Part shown: piece by piece, positions 26,606-35,341 of the stretch
How the letters are laid out: each line of letters opens with the position of its first letter
How positions within the stretch are numbered: the stretch's first letter is position 1
Source: Porticoccus sp950063125
Lineage (GTDB): Bacteria; Pseudomonadota; Gammaproteobacteria; Pseudomonadales; Porticoccaceae
Length of the DNA stretch: 64,000 nt
Assembly (NCBI RefSeq): GCF_963973895.1
Contig: NZ_CAXBBF010000001.1
Strand: one strand, 5' to 3'
The notes under the pieces: generated by a model
What the model was told of the DNA's origin: nothing
Seen by the model: the letters and a program-made list of their open reading frames with translations, nothing else
The model's database searches: none
Program-made: the position numbers and the translations under genes

Positions 26606-27622
26606 ATGCAAGTTTATTACGATAAAGACTGTGATTTATCCATCATTCAGGGCATGAAAGTGGCCGTGATCGGTTATGGCTCCCAGGGACACGCCCACGC
26701 TCTGAATCTGAAGGACTCAGGGGTGGATGTCACGGTGGGTCTGCGCCCCGGTTCACCCACTGCGGCCAAAGCGGAAAATGCCGGCCTGGCCGTCAAGAGT
26801 GTTCCCGATGCTGTCGCAGCGGCCGACCTGGTGATGATCCTGACACCCGACGAATTCCAGTCCCAGCTTTACAAAAATGAGATCGAGCCCAATTTGAAGA
26901 AAGGCAGTACGCTGGCATTCGCGCACGGTTTCGCTATCCATTACAACCAGGTAGTTCCTCGTGCGGACCTGGACGTGATCATGATCGCACCCAAGGCGCC
27001 CGGCCACACTGTACGCAACGAGTTCACCAAAGGTGGTGGTATCCCCGATCTGGTGGCAATTTTCCAGGATGCGTCCGGTAAGGCCAAATCCGTGGCATTG
27101 TCCTATGCCTGCGGGGTTGGTGGTGGGCGCACCGGTATTATTGAAACAACGTTCAAGGACGAAACAGAAACGGACCTGTTCGGTGAGCAAGCGGTTCTCT
27201 GTGGCGGTTGCGTCGAACTGGTCAAGGCGGGCTTTGAAACACTGGTGGAAGCCGGGTACGAGCCTGAGATGGCCTATTTCGAGTGTCTGCATGAGCTGAA
27301 GCTGATTGTCGATCTCATGTACGAGGGCGGTATTGCCAATATGAACTACTCGATTTCCAACAACGCTGAATACGGCGAGTACGTGACCGGCCCGGAAATT
27401 ATCAATGAGCAGTCCCGTGCGGCCATGCGCAACGCCCTGAAGCGTATCCAGAATGGTGAATATGCCAAGATGTTTGTTGCGGAGGGCGCTACCAATTATC
27501 CTTCCATGACGGCCTACCGTCGCAATAATGCAGCCCATCAGATTGAGCAGGTTGGTGCCGGCCTGCGTGCGATGATGCCCTGGATTGCCGCCAACAAGCT
27601 GGTGGACAAAGAGAAAAACTAA
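26606..27622 (+). CDS. ilvC: Ketol-acid reductoisomerase, class I
   Basis: This 338-residue NADPH enzyme isomerises and reduces acetohydroxy acids, the second step of branched-chain synthesis. The dinucleotide site is GYGSQGHAHALNL with the phosphate-binding stretch VGLRPGSP; the metal residues lie in FKDETETDLFGEQAVLCGG and FECLHELKLI. The short length marks class I, unlike the longer E. coli enzyme. AGGTGAAAAAATG places the start. A gap of 88 bases separates it from ilvH, and a terminator follows. Confidence 0.97.
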   Translation: MQVYYDKDCDLSIIQGMKVAVIGYGSQGHAHALNLKDSGVDVTVGLRPGSPTAAKAENAGLAVKSVPDAVAAADLVMILTPDEFQSQLYKNEIEPNLKKGSTLAFAHGFAIHYNQVVPRADLDVIMIAPKAPGHTVRNEFTKGGGIPDLVAIFQDASGKAKSVALSYACGVGGGRTGIIETTFKDETETDLFGEQAVLCGGCVELVKAGFETLVEAGYEPEMAYFECLHELKLIVDLMYEGGIANMNYSISNNAEYGEYVTGPEIINEQSRAAMRNALKRIQNGEYAKMFVAEGATNYPSMTAYRRNNAAHQIEQVGAGLRAMMPWIAANKLVDKEKN

Positions 27623-27642
27623 ACGGGCCTGTTTCATCCGTG

Positions 27643-27669
27643 AAAACCGCGCCCTGGCGCGGTTTTTTT
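27643..27669 (+). terminator. Intrinsic terminator after ilvC
   Basis: AAAACCGCGCC pairs with GGCGCGGTTTT (27656-27666) across a tight loop, followed by further Ts. It is 21 bases past the ilvC stop and separates the ilv genes from pssA. Confidence 0.9.
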
Positions 27670-27756
27670 GTTGTAGCCGTTAATTTTTAATAAGATGGTT
27701 TTTTCTGTAAAAACAACACACCATACACCACTGACAGGCAATGCTGAGGCGAAAAG

Positions 27757-28539
27757 ATGACGGACAATGAAAAACAGGAAGCGGTTCCCGAGAACACCCC
27801 TATCGGGCAGGAAGTGCCGGTCGGTGGCCCTGAGCCCGCACGCCATAAAGGCATCTACTTGCTACCAAACCTGTTTACTACCGGCGCGCTTTTCAGTGGC
27901 TTCTATGCGATTCTGGCGGGGATGGACGGCAAGTTTCAGGCGGCCGCCATCGCCATCTTCGTTGCCATGATTTTTGATGGCCTGGACGGGCTTATCGCCA
28001 GAATGACCAATACCTCCAGCGAATTTGGTGTTCAGTACGACAGTCTGTCGGACATGGTGTCATTTGGTGTGGCTCCCGCCATTGTCGTGTTTAGCTGGAT
28101 GCTCGATGAAGTGGGCAGAATCGGCTGGGCTGCCGCCTTTATTTATGCGTCCTGTGCGGCCTTTCGGTTGGCGCGCTTCAATACCCAGGTAGACCTGGTG
28201 GACAAGCGTTACTTTATTGGTATTGCCAGCCCGACAGGGGCAGCTCTGGTGGCAGCCATGGTGTGGAGCGGCTTTGATGCTGAGCCATCCACCGAGTTGG
28301 CACTGTTGGCCGCGCTGGTCACCGCTGTGGCGGGCCTGTTGATGGTATCAAATCTTCGTTACCGTAGCCTCAAAGGTCTGGACCTGAAGGGCAAGGTACC
28401 CTTTGTGGTGATTTTTGGTATTGCCATGGCGCTGGTCATTATTCTGATTGATCCACCCCGAATCCTGTTCCTGCTTGCTGTGGTGTATTCGCTGTCCGGG
28501 CCACTCGAGTGGCTGTGGCATAAAAAAAAGCGGGGATAA
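27757..28539 (+). CDS. pssA: CDP-diacylglycerol-serine O-phosphatidyltransferase
   Basis: This 260-residue membrane enzyme makes phosphatidylserine, the precursor of phosphatidylethanolamine. The CDP-alcohol phosphotransferase motif is clear: FDGLDGLIARMTNTSSEFGV followed by YDSLSD, which supplies the DG-AR-G-D-D pattern. About seven hydrophobic segments follow a polar 30-residue N-terminus. GAGGCG lies just before ATG 27757. The position between ilvC and leuA is common in pseudomonads and their relatives. This is the integral membrane (type II) form, unlike E. coli PssA. Confidence 0.93.
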   Translation: MTDNEKQEAVPENTPIGQEVPVGGPEPARHKGIYLLPNLFTTGALFSGFYAILAGMDGKFQAAAIAIFVAMIFDGLDGLIARMTNTSSEFGVQYDSLSDMVSFGVAPAIVVFSWMLDEVGRIGWAAAFIYASCAAFRLARFNTQVDLVDKRYFIGIASPTGAALVAAMVWSGFDAEPSTELALLAALVTAVAGLLMVSNLRYRSLKGLDLKGKVPFVVIFGIAMALVIILIDPPRILFLLAVVYSLSGPLEWLWHKKKRG

Positions 28540-28859
28540 GGTTCTCTCTGGTTTAGGTGCTGAGGGGGGGGGAAGCAGTGGTTGGCAAAAAATGGAAAAC
28601 CTGATTGAATAAACAGAGGGTTTCCAGGCCAGTCTTTAATGTGACCAAGAACGTGTATCACACAAGAACAGTGCAGCGACAGCAGGGCATCTTGCCCCGC
28701 TGTGCCGTTATGCATGTGCTGCTCCTGCCCTGAGGGGCAACGATTCTTTTTCCGGTTTTACTCATTCCTGTTTGCAAATATCTCCCTCCGTGCGGAGAAT
28801 TCGCGTAATTATTTTGCCCTGTCCCGAAGGGTGGGGCGGATTATCTGGAGCAGCAAGTC
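28540..28859 (+). promoter_or_regulatory. leuA upstream region with possible attenuator
   Basis: This 320-base gap holds a promoter candidate (TTGGCA 28582-28587, TTGAAT 28605-28610, 17-base spacing), a hairpin at 28679-28703 (ACAGC-A-GGGCA / TGCCC-C-GCTGT), a short frame with three Leu codons (28710-28733), and a second small hairpin TGCCC/GGGCA at 28726-28739 followed after six bases by a T-run. The GGGCA and TGCCC segments can pair in alternative ways. A further GC hairpin lies at about 28818-28840, just before the leuA ribosome site. Confidence 0.5.
28710..28733 (+). CDS. Possible leu leader peptide M-H-V-L-L-L-P
   Basis: ATG CAT GTG CTG CTC CTG CCC TGA encodes Val and three consecutive Leu upstream of leuA. 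The Leu codons abut and partly cover the 5' arm of the hairpin at 28726-28739, so a stalled ribosome would block that hairpin. No Shine-Dalgarno is visible, which lowers confidence. Confidence 0.35.
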   Translation: MHVLLLP

Positions 28860-30407
28860 ATGGATAAACAACAGTTGGTAATTTTCGATACGACCTTGCG
28901 CGATGGTGAGCAAAGTCCGGGCGCTTCCATGACCAGGGAGGAGAAACTCCGAGTGGCCAAGGCGCTGGAGAAACTGCGAGTGGATGTTATCGAGGCGGGT
29001 TTTGCGGTATCGAGTCAGGGGGATTTTGAAGCCGTCAAATCCATAGCCGACACCATCAAGGATTCGACGGTGTGCAGCTTGGCGCGCACTACCCACGTGG
29101 ATATTGAGCGCGCGGCAGAGGCGTTAAAAAATGCCCGCTCGGCACGCATTCACACCTTTATCGCCACGTCTCCGATCCATATGAAATATAAATTGCAGAT
29201 GACACCTGATCAGGTGGTTGAGCAGGCAGTTTCCGCTGTGAAACTCGCCCGCAACAAGGTCGGTGATGTGGAATTTTCACTGGAAGATGCCAGCCGTTCT
29301 GAATTTGATTTTATGTGTCGTATCATCGAACAGGTGATCAATGCTGGCGCCCGCACGATCAACCTCCCCGATACAGTGGGTTACGGTTTTCCTGCGGAAT
29401 ATGCCGATACTATTGGCCGCCTGATGGCTGCAGTGCCTAATGCAGACAAGGCAATTTTTTCTGTCCATTGCCACAATGACCTCGGTCTGGCAGTTGCCAA
29501 CTCCCTCGCGGCCGTCATGCAAGGCGCAAGGCAGATCGAATGCACCATCAATGGCCTGGGTGAGCGCGCCGGCAATGCTGCGCTGGAAGAAATTGTCATG
29601 GCGGTGCGCACCCGCAAGGATATCTTTCCGGTGGAGACTCGCATTGATACCACGCAGATTGTCGCTACCTCACGCCTGGTATCCAGTATCACCGGATTTC
29701 CTGTTCAGCCGAACAAAGCCATCGTTGGTGCGAATGCCTTTGCACACGAGTCGGGCATCCATCAGGACGGTGTGCTGAAGTACCGTGAAACCTACGAAAT
29801 CATGAAAGCACAGGATGTGGGCTGGAGTACCAACAAGATTGTACTGGGCAAATTGTCCGGGCGGGCTGCATTTTCCTCAAGGTTGGAAGCGCTCGGTATT
29901 CAGTTCGACAGCAAGGCTGTGATGAATGAAGCCTTTCTGCGATTTAAGGAGTTGGCGGACAAGAAGCGTGAGATTTACGACGAGGATCTGCAGGCACTGG
30001 TTTCCGAAATACAGGTCAAGGAAGATGGCATTGAGCATATTATTCTGGGTGATCTGGCGGTAACGACCAAGACCGGGCAGCTGCCCAACGCGGCGTTAAG
30101 TCTGACCTATAAGGGTGAGCATTACCGTACGTCAGCGGATGGCGATGGCCCGGTGGATGCCGTGTTCAAGGCGATCGAAAAGCTGATCAATAGCCAGGCC
30201 GAACTCAAATTGTATCTGGTGAACGCTGTTACCGAGGGAACCGACTCCCAGGGCGAAGTCACTGTGAGGCTGGAAAAGGGGGGGCGTATCGTCAATGGGC
30301 AGGGGGCTGATACCGATATTCTGGTGGCCAGTGCCAGAGCTTACCTGAATGCACTCAGTGTGCTGGAGAATCCCGATCGACTGCACCCGCAATTGGGTGG
30401 AGTATAG
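28860..30407 (+). CDS. leuA: 2-isopropylmalate synthase
   Basis: This 515-residue enzyme condenses acetyl-CoA and 2-oxoisovalerate in the first committed step of leucine synthesis. The TIM barrel starts FDTTLRDGEQSPGASM, with metal-binding His residues in SVHCHNDLGLAVANSLAA and the loop GLGERAGNAALEE; the C-terminal LeuA dimer domain (from about 385) binds leucine for feedback inhibition. GGAG lies about 10 bases before ATG. The TAG stop overlaps the GTG of the next gene. Confidence 0.96.
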   Translation: MDKQQLVIFDTTLRDGEQSPGASMTREEKLRVAKALEKLRVDVIEAGFAVSSQGDFEAVKSIADTIKDSTVCSLARTTHVDIERAAEALKNARSARIHTFIATSPIHMKYKLQMTPDQVVEQAVSAVKLARNKVGDVEFSLEDASRSEFDFMCRIIEQVINAGARTINLPDTVGYGFPAEYADTIGRLMAAVPNADKAIFSVHCHNDLGLAVANSLAAVMQGARQIECTINGLGERAGNAALEEIVMAVRTRKDIFPVETRIDTTQIVATSRLVSSITGFPVQPNKAIVGANAFAHESGIHQDGVLKYRETYEIMKAQDVGWSTNKIVLGKLSGRAAFSSRLEALGIQFDSKAVMNEAFLRFKELADKKREIYDEDLQALVSEIQVKEDGIEHIILGDLAVTTKTGQLPNAALSLTYKGEHYRTSADGDGPVDAVFKAIEKLINSQAELKLYLVNAVTEGTDSQGEVTVRLEKGGRIVNGQGADTDILVASARAYLNALSVLENPDRLHPQLGGV

Positions 30408-31093
30408 TGTTGAAGCCTGTATCCCGGGAACTTCGTGACTGGTATCTCAGCACCCTGGGTGTTGTACAGTATCGGCTTAGGGATACTGAGCCTGTTGCGC
30501 TGGAATTTCAGCCGGAAACTGTCGCAGAAGTGGTAAATCCCGCTCCGTCTGAGGTTGTCGTTGAATTGCCAGAGAATCCCGAACCGTTGGGGGTCGAAGA
30601 CCAACTGAGTGATTTGCACGAGGAGCAGATCGGCAGTTTCCGGCTGGCTTGCTGGCAACCCAGCGATGACTTGCTGGTTATCAACGGGTTGGCGCCGGGC
30701 AGCGTACCACTTCAGGAGGAATCCGGCCTGCTTGTAAATATAATGCGGGCAATTGGCCGTCCCGGCGATACACTTTCATCTCCCCAGTTGATTGACTGGC
30801 CCCCGTCGGCGATGGATCAAGCCGACAGGTCGGGCGCAGAGGAGATGCTGTCAGTGTTCGTGGAAGCCCGTGTCAAAAAGCAGGGTGTGCTTTGGGTCCT
30901 GCTGATGGGTGAATTGCCTGCAACGCTGTTGCTGTCCCCAAGGTCAGCCTGCCCATCATCCGTGGGCCAGGTGGAGGAATTGCCCGGAGGTGCCCGGGCT
31001 ATCGTCACCCCAAGTCTACAGGAGTTACTAAATGCTCCCGAGCTTAAAGGCGAAACCTGGCGGGCCATTCGGGTGATGAGCCCGCAACCATGA
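30407..31093 (+). CDS. holD: HolD-like protein (putative DNA polymerase III psi subunit)
   Basis: The N-terminus SRELRDWYLSTLGVVQYRLR resembles the E. coli psi N-terminus (RRDWQLQQLGITQWSLR), and the C-terminal LQELLNAPELKGETWRAI resembles the psi end (LTDLRANPTARAALWQQI). It lies directly before rimI, which is the E. coli holD-rimI arrangement. Psi links the clamp loader to chi and single-strand binding protein. At 228 residues it is longer than E. coli psi (137), with an acidic Pro-rich insert at about 38-75. GTG 30407 overlaps the leuA stop (TAGTG), and the end overlaps rimI (ATGA). The name rests on short matches by eye plus synteny. Confidence 0.65.
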   Translation: MLKPVSRELRDWYLSTLGVVQYRLRDTEPVALEFQPETVAEVVNPAPSEVVVELPENPEPLGVEDQLSDLHEEQIGSFRLACWQPSDDLLVINGLAPGSVPLQEESGLLVNIMRAIGRPGDTLSSPQLIDWPPSAMDQADRSGAEEMLSVFVEARVKKQGVLWVLLMGELPATLLLSPRSACPSSVGQVEELPGGARAIVTPSLQELLNAPELKGETWRAIRVMSPQP

Positions 31094-31539
31094 TCCCCCG
31101 GATTCGCAACATGCTGGCCGCTGATCTGCCGTTGATCGCAGCCATTGAGCAACAGGTGACACCCCATCCCTGGCGTGAATCCCAGTTCAGGGAGAGCCTC
31201 GATAAACACCAGTGTCTGACCATGGTCCTACAGGACCAGTTGGTGGGTTATGCCGTTTATACGATTGTGCTGGGCGAAGCAGAGATTCTGAATATTGCAG
31301 TAGGACGGGATTACCAGGGCCGGGGTTACGGCCGGCAATTGCTCAACCACCTGATTGACCTGATGACTGACCGGGCTGAGCGATTGTTTCTCGAGGTTCG
31401 TGCCACAAATGAGCCGGCTGTGGCGCTGTATCAGGACGTGGGTCTGGTGGAGATCTGCCTGCGCAGAAACTATTACCAGAACGATGCCGGTCAGGAAGAT
31501 GCCATTGTCATGGCTATGGATTTCACCAGTTTTCAGTGA
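31090..31539 (+). CDS. rimI: Ribosomal protein bS18-alanine N-acetyltransferase
   Basis: This 149-residue GNAT enzyme acetylates the N-terminal alanine of ribosomal protein S18. The acetyl-CoA loop is visible as VGRDYQGRGYGRQLL, and the family pattern LEVRATNEPAVALYQDVGL and RRNYYQ follows. ATG 31090 overlaps the previous stop. The assignment as RimI over other GNATs is supported by the HolD-like neighbour and motif LEVR..N..A..LY...GF-like spacing. Confidence 0.92.
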   Translation: MIPRIRNMLAADLPLIAAIEQQVTPHPWRESQFRESLDKHQCLTMVLQDQLVGYAVYTIVLGEAEILNIAVGRDYQGRGYGRQLLNHLIDLMTDRAERLFLEVRATNEPAVALYQDVGLVEICLRRNYYQNDAGQEDAIVMAMDFTSFQ

Positions 31540-31589
31540 GTGTCAGTCCTCGTTGAATGTCTAATCTGCTACCTGGTTCCCTTTAAAAT

Positions 31590-31605
31590 TGTGAACTGGT
31601 TCACA
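31590..31605 (+). promoter_or_regulatory. CRP/Vfr-type binding site
   Basis: TGTGAACTGGTTCACA matches the CRP half-sites TGTGA-N6-TCACA exactly and has flanking AAAT on the left. It is centred 125 bases before the GGDEF/EAL gene. A TTTTAT at 31627-31632 would put a class II promoter about 41 bases from the site centre. Confidence 0.75.
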
Positions 31606-31722
31606 TAGCCGACATTATCAGCACCGTTTTATGCCCGTTCGTCGCCAATTTTCTTACTTGCGACCCTCTCTTAGCTGCAGACTCCTTAAAATAATCGTCG
31701 ATTGATAAGGAAGTAGCCTGTT

Positions 31723-34065
31723 ATGGAAACGATGCCAGATGAGGCGATACAAGCTGCCAAATTTGAAGTGGCAAAGCTGCTGTTGGAAAGACTCCCGTTC
31801 TTCCTGATGGTCACCTCTGGATTTTGTCTGATACAGATTTTCACCTGGGGCGGAATTTCAACCTATTGGCCGACCGGATTGTGGGTTCTTTACAGTCTGG
31901 GAGTCATTGTGCCCGGTTGGCTGCTCATCCGAAGGTTGTCTGTGACGTATGCGGTGGTTGGGATCAACCAGAAACTGGTTGAAGACATTAATAATCTGGC
32001 TATTGTTCTGGCTTTTATGACGGGACTGATCTGGGCCTTTGACAGTTTTGTTCAGTTTTATCTCAGGGAGCCAAATCAATGGCTTTATGTGTCTGCGTTA
32101 GCGGCTATTGCCGTGATCAGCGCAGGACTGCTCAGCTATAACCTCAAAGCTGCCCTGCTCGGGGCAGTGGTTATATTGCTGCCCTTGCTGATTGAAGTCT
32201 CAATCGCGGGCAGCGGTGCCAATCTGTACTTTATTTTTTTTGCAGTAGCAACCGTTGCCGTATTGTACTTCGGCCTGCGCCATCAACAGCGGACGCTGGA
32301 AAAAAACATCGTGCTTAGAAACGAGGCTGAGGCAGCGCTAAAACAACAGGAAGCGACCAGCTATCTGCTCGAACAGCACTGGCAAAATGCCCCGCTGCCG
32401 GCCATTCAGTGGGATCGGCAGCAGCGGATAACAGGCTGGAATCTCAGTGCTGAAAAGCTGTTCGGTTATCCCGTGGCAGAGGTGTTTGGTCGTCAGGGAG
32501 ATTTTCTGGTGCCCCCGGGATCGCGGGATTCGTTTCGCGATATGTGGCAGGCCCTGATACAAAAGGACGAGCAGGGTTATTACGCTGTTCACGAAGTCAT
32601 CGACAGGAACGGGCAGATAAAAATATGCGAGTGGCATAACACGCCGCTGACAAAAGATGGCAAGCTGATCGGTGTTGCCTCCTTTATCAAGGACGTGACC
32701 TCGCAGATTGCGGATCGGGAAACTATCAAATGGCAGGCGACCTACGATAACCTGACCGCGCTGCCGAATCGCAGCTGCATGATGAGTGAACTGGATGCTG
32801 CAATCTCACGGTCCCAGCGAAATAACCAATTCGGCGCTGTTATTTTTCTCGATCTCGATAACTTCAAGGATATCAATGATACCCAGGGGCATCATGTAGG
32901 TGACATGGTGTTGCAGTTTTTTGCCGAGTTATTGAGGCAGGCCGTTCGCAAGGAAGATGTGGTCGCCCGCTTTGGCGGTGATGAGTTTGTGGTGCTGATA
33001 CAGGATCTTGGCACAAAAGCGACCAAGGCAAGGGCCAGAGTGCTCTCCATTGCCGATAAAATCATGGAGCTGGGTAAAACGGTCTGCAAGCAACGGGGGC
33101 TGGAATACGAAATCGAAGTCAGTGGCGGTATCGTGCTGTTTCAGGGTAATCGCTACTCGCCAAATGATCTGCTGAAGCAGGCCGACCTGGCGATGTATCG
33201 GGTGAAAAACTTTGGGCGCAAAGGGTTCAGTTTCTATGACGATTCTCTCGCGGTCGAGGCGGAATACCGGGTTAGCCTGATTCGGGAGCTGCGTCAGGGT
33301 GTTGAAAACAGGGAATTTGATTTGCACTTTCAGCCCATCGTCAACGCCGGTGGCGATATTGTATTTGCGGAATCACTGCTTCGCTGGAACCGACCCTCAA
33401 AGCGTATTGTGGCGGCCAGTGAATTTATTGAATTCATGGCGACGTTGCCGATGATGAACGAAGTGGGCCTGTGGATCTTTGAAAGTGCTTGCGCCAATCT
33501 CCGGCAATGGATTGATGAAGGACTTTGGTCGGAAGACGGGGTGCTATTTGTGAACATCAGTCCGAAGCAGTTGGAGAATGAGCACTTCGCTGCCGATATA
33601 CGGAAGCTGATCAGCCGATATGCCATTGACCCCCACCAACTGGTGCTGGAGATAACCGAGGAAAGCCTGATTCATAATCTTGATGAGGTCGAGGGTCAGC
33701 TCCAGGATTTACTGGACCTTGGTTTGCGGATTGCACTGGATGATTTTGGCACCGGCTATTCCTCGCTGGCGATGTTACAGAAGTTGCCTGTGCACTTTGT
33801 CAAACTGGACCGGAGCTTTATTAACGATCTGGCTTCCTCGGAGAACACCTATTCCATTGTTAAAGCGGTCATCAAACTCTGTCAGATCATGTCCCTCGAT
33901 GTGATCGCCGAAGGGGTTGAGACAGAGGAGCAATACCGTATTCTCGCCGATCTGGGCTGTGACTACTTCCAAGGTTACTATTTCAGCAAACCTGTGGACC
34001 CCGGGCAATTCAGGTCGCTGGTCCGCTCTGCATCAGAGGATGCCCTGTTGCGGCTGGTTAACTAG
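31723..34065 (+). CDS. Membrane PAS-GGDEF-EAL protein (cyclic di-GMP turnover)
   Basis: This 780-residue protein starts with about six hydrophobic segments (residues 25-185), then a PAS domain (about 215-330), a GGDEF domain with an intact RFGGDEF motif near 415-421, and an EAL domain (about 540-770). EAL residues are mostly present: NISPKQ, LEITE, DDFGTGYSS, KLDRSF and AEGVET; the signature itself reads E-S-L. Both synthesis and hydrolysis of cyclic di-GMP are therefore possible. AAGGA lies 9 bases before ATG. A near-consensus CRP/Vfr site upstream suggests control by cAMP. Confidence 0.92.
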   Translation: METMPDEAIQAAKFEVAKLLLERLPFFLMVTSGFCLIQIFTWGGISTYWPTGLWVLYSLGVIVPGWLLIRRLSVTYAVVGINQKLVEDINNLAIVLAFMTGLIWAFDSFVQFYLREPNQWLYVSALAAIAVISAGLLSYNLKAALLGAVVILLPLLIEVSIAGSGANLYFIFFAVATVAVLYFGLRHQQRTLEKNIVLRNEAEAALKQQEATSYLLEQHWQNAPLPAIQWDRQQRITGWNLSAEKLFGYPVAEVFGRQGDFLVPPGSRDSFRDMWQALIQKDEQGYYAVHEVIDRNGQIKICEWHNTPLTKDGKLIGVASFIKDVTSQIADRETIKWQATYDNLTALPNRSCMMSELDAAISRSQRNNQFGAVIFLDLDNFKDINDTQGHHVGDMVLQFFAELLRQAVRKEDVVARFGGDEFVVLIQDLGTKATKARARVLSIADKIMELGKTVCKQRGLEYEIEVSGGIVLFQGNRYSPNDLLKQADLAMYRVKNFGRKGFSFYDDSLAVEAEYRVSLIRELRQGVENREFDLHFQPIVNAGGDIVFAESLLRWNRPSKRIVAASEFIEFMATLPMMNEVGLWIFESACANLRQWIDEGLWSEDGVLFVNISPKQLENEHFAADIRKLISRYAIDPHQLVLEITEESLIHNLDEVEGQLQDLLDLGLRIALDDFGTGYSSLAMLQKLPVHFVKLDRSFINDLASSENTYSIVKAVIKLCQIMSLDVIAEGVETEEQYRILADLGCDYFQGYYFSKPVDPGQFRSLVRSASEDALLRLVN

Positions 34066-34154
34066 ATTGGCTAGTGTATCTATTGCATCGGTAAAGCGTG
34101 CACTGAATGACCGGGAACCGGTATAGTCACAGAGCATTTTTTACGAGGTGAACT

Positions 34155-35096
34155 GTGGACAAAATTCCGGTGGGAATCAGTGCCTGCCTGATGGGCGATG
34201 AGGTGCGCTATAACGGTGGTCACAAGCGGGACGCCTATATCAATGGGACTCTGGCGGGCCACTTCAGTTTTCATCGATTCTGCCCTGAAGTCGGTATCGG
34301 TCTTGGTGTACCCAGGCCCACACTCAGGCTGATTGCCACAGATGATGATGTCAGGGCCGTGCGCACAGAGGACCAGTCATTTGATGTCACCGAGGAACTG
34401 GTGAACTACAGTCGGGAACAGTTTGCCGAGATCAGTCAGTTATCCGGACTCATTTTAAAGCGGGATTCGCCAAGCTGCGGTATGGCCAGAGTCAAGGTGT
34501 ATGGTACGGCCGGGGCCAGGCCAGAGGGTCGCGGAGTGTTTGCCCGTATGGTGATGGATCAGTTTCCCTGTCTGCCGGTTGAGGAAGAGGGCCGGTTGGG
34601 GGACCCGGGGTTGCGGGAGAACTTTATTCAGCGGGTGTTTATCTATCATCGCTGGCGATCTGACTACTTCCCGGCGCTCAGTGTACAGAAACTCACGGAT
34701 TTTCATGCCCGACACAAACTGATATTCATGAGTCACGACCAGAATCAGTGTCGGGAACTGGGCCGTATCGCGGCGCTTGCCCGCCCTGATAACCTGAACG
34801 CAGTTGCCGCAGAGTACCTGTCACTGGCCATGGACAATCTGAAAAAAATCGCCACGCGTAAAAATCATTTGAATGTCCTGCAGCATATTCAGGGATATTT
34901 GAAAAAGCAGCTTGATGCCGCAGACAAACAGGAACTGATTGAAATATTCGAACGCTTCGAACGAGGTGAGTTGCCATTGATCGTGCCTGTCACACTCCTA
35001 CAGCACCACTTTCGAAAATCTCCGGACGACTATATCAATCGGTCCTGGTACCTGAACCCCTACCCGGCAGAACTGCGCCTGATGAATCTGCTATAA
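34155..35096 (+). CDS. DUF523-DUF1722 protein (YbgA family fusion)
   Basis: This 313-residue protein has an N-terminal DUF523 domain (GISACLMGDEVRYNGGHKRD, RFCPEVGIGLGVPRP, KRDSPSCGMARVKVYG) with conserved cysteines, and a C-terminal DUF1722 (YbgA) domain (about 180-300; FHARHKLIFMSHDQNQCRELG). The function is unknown; the family is often found beside photolyase genes, but none is seen here. GTG 34155 is supported by GAGG 6 bases upstream. The neighbours do not suggest a pathway. Confidence 0.88.
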   Translation: MDKIPVGISACLMGDEVRYNGGHKRDAYINGTLAGHFSFHRFCPEVGIGLGVPRPTLRLIATDDDVRAVRTEDQSFDVTEELVNYSREQFAEISQLSGLILKRDSPSCGMARVKVYGTAGARPEGRGVFARMVMDQFPCLPVEEEGRLGDPGLRENFIQRVFIYHRWRSDYFPALSVQKLTDFHARHKLIFMSHDQNQCRELGRIAALARPDNLNAVAAEYLSLAMDNLKKIATRKNHLNVLQHIQGYLKKQLDAADKQELIEIFERFERGELPLIVPVTLLQHHFRKSPDDYINRSWYLNPYPAELRLMNLL

Positions 35097-35113
35097 AATC
35101 GGGAAGTATGATC

Positions 35114-35341
35114 ATGAGCAACAGTAAACCACTAAAAATTCCCTATCGTCTGATCCTGCTGGATCTGGTGGGTGCCGTGCTGGCGGCGATGGGTATCCTG
35201 CAGCTGATTGACGGTGGCGGTGTTGCCGCCTGGATCATGACCGTTGTGGGTTTTCTGTTGATGATGCCCCTGGTACTGGCGATTTTTCGTTTGCTGGCAT
35301 CCCCGGGATCCAAACAGAATCACCATCAAGGAGATCGTTAA
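35114..35341 (+). CDS. Small inner-membrane protein before nfeD
   Basis: This 75-residue protein has two hydrophobic segments (about 12-31 and 38-60) and a polar tail ending NHHQGDR. It has no family I recognise. ATG 35114 is preferred, since GGAAG lies 7 bases upstream; an ATG at 35108 is too close to it. The stop overlaps the nfeD ATG (TAATG), so it is probably made with NfeD and the stomatin-like protein. Confidence 0.7.
   Translation: MSNSKPLKIPYRLILLDLVGAVLAAMGILQLIDGGGVAAWIMTVVGFLLMMPLVLAIFRLLASPGSKQNHHQGDR

Noticed and set aside
28564..28572. Run of Gs after pssA
   Set aside because: A homopolymer in non-coding DNA; could be natural or a sequencing error, with no link to a function.
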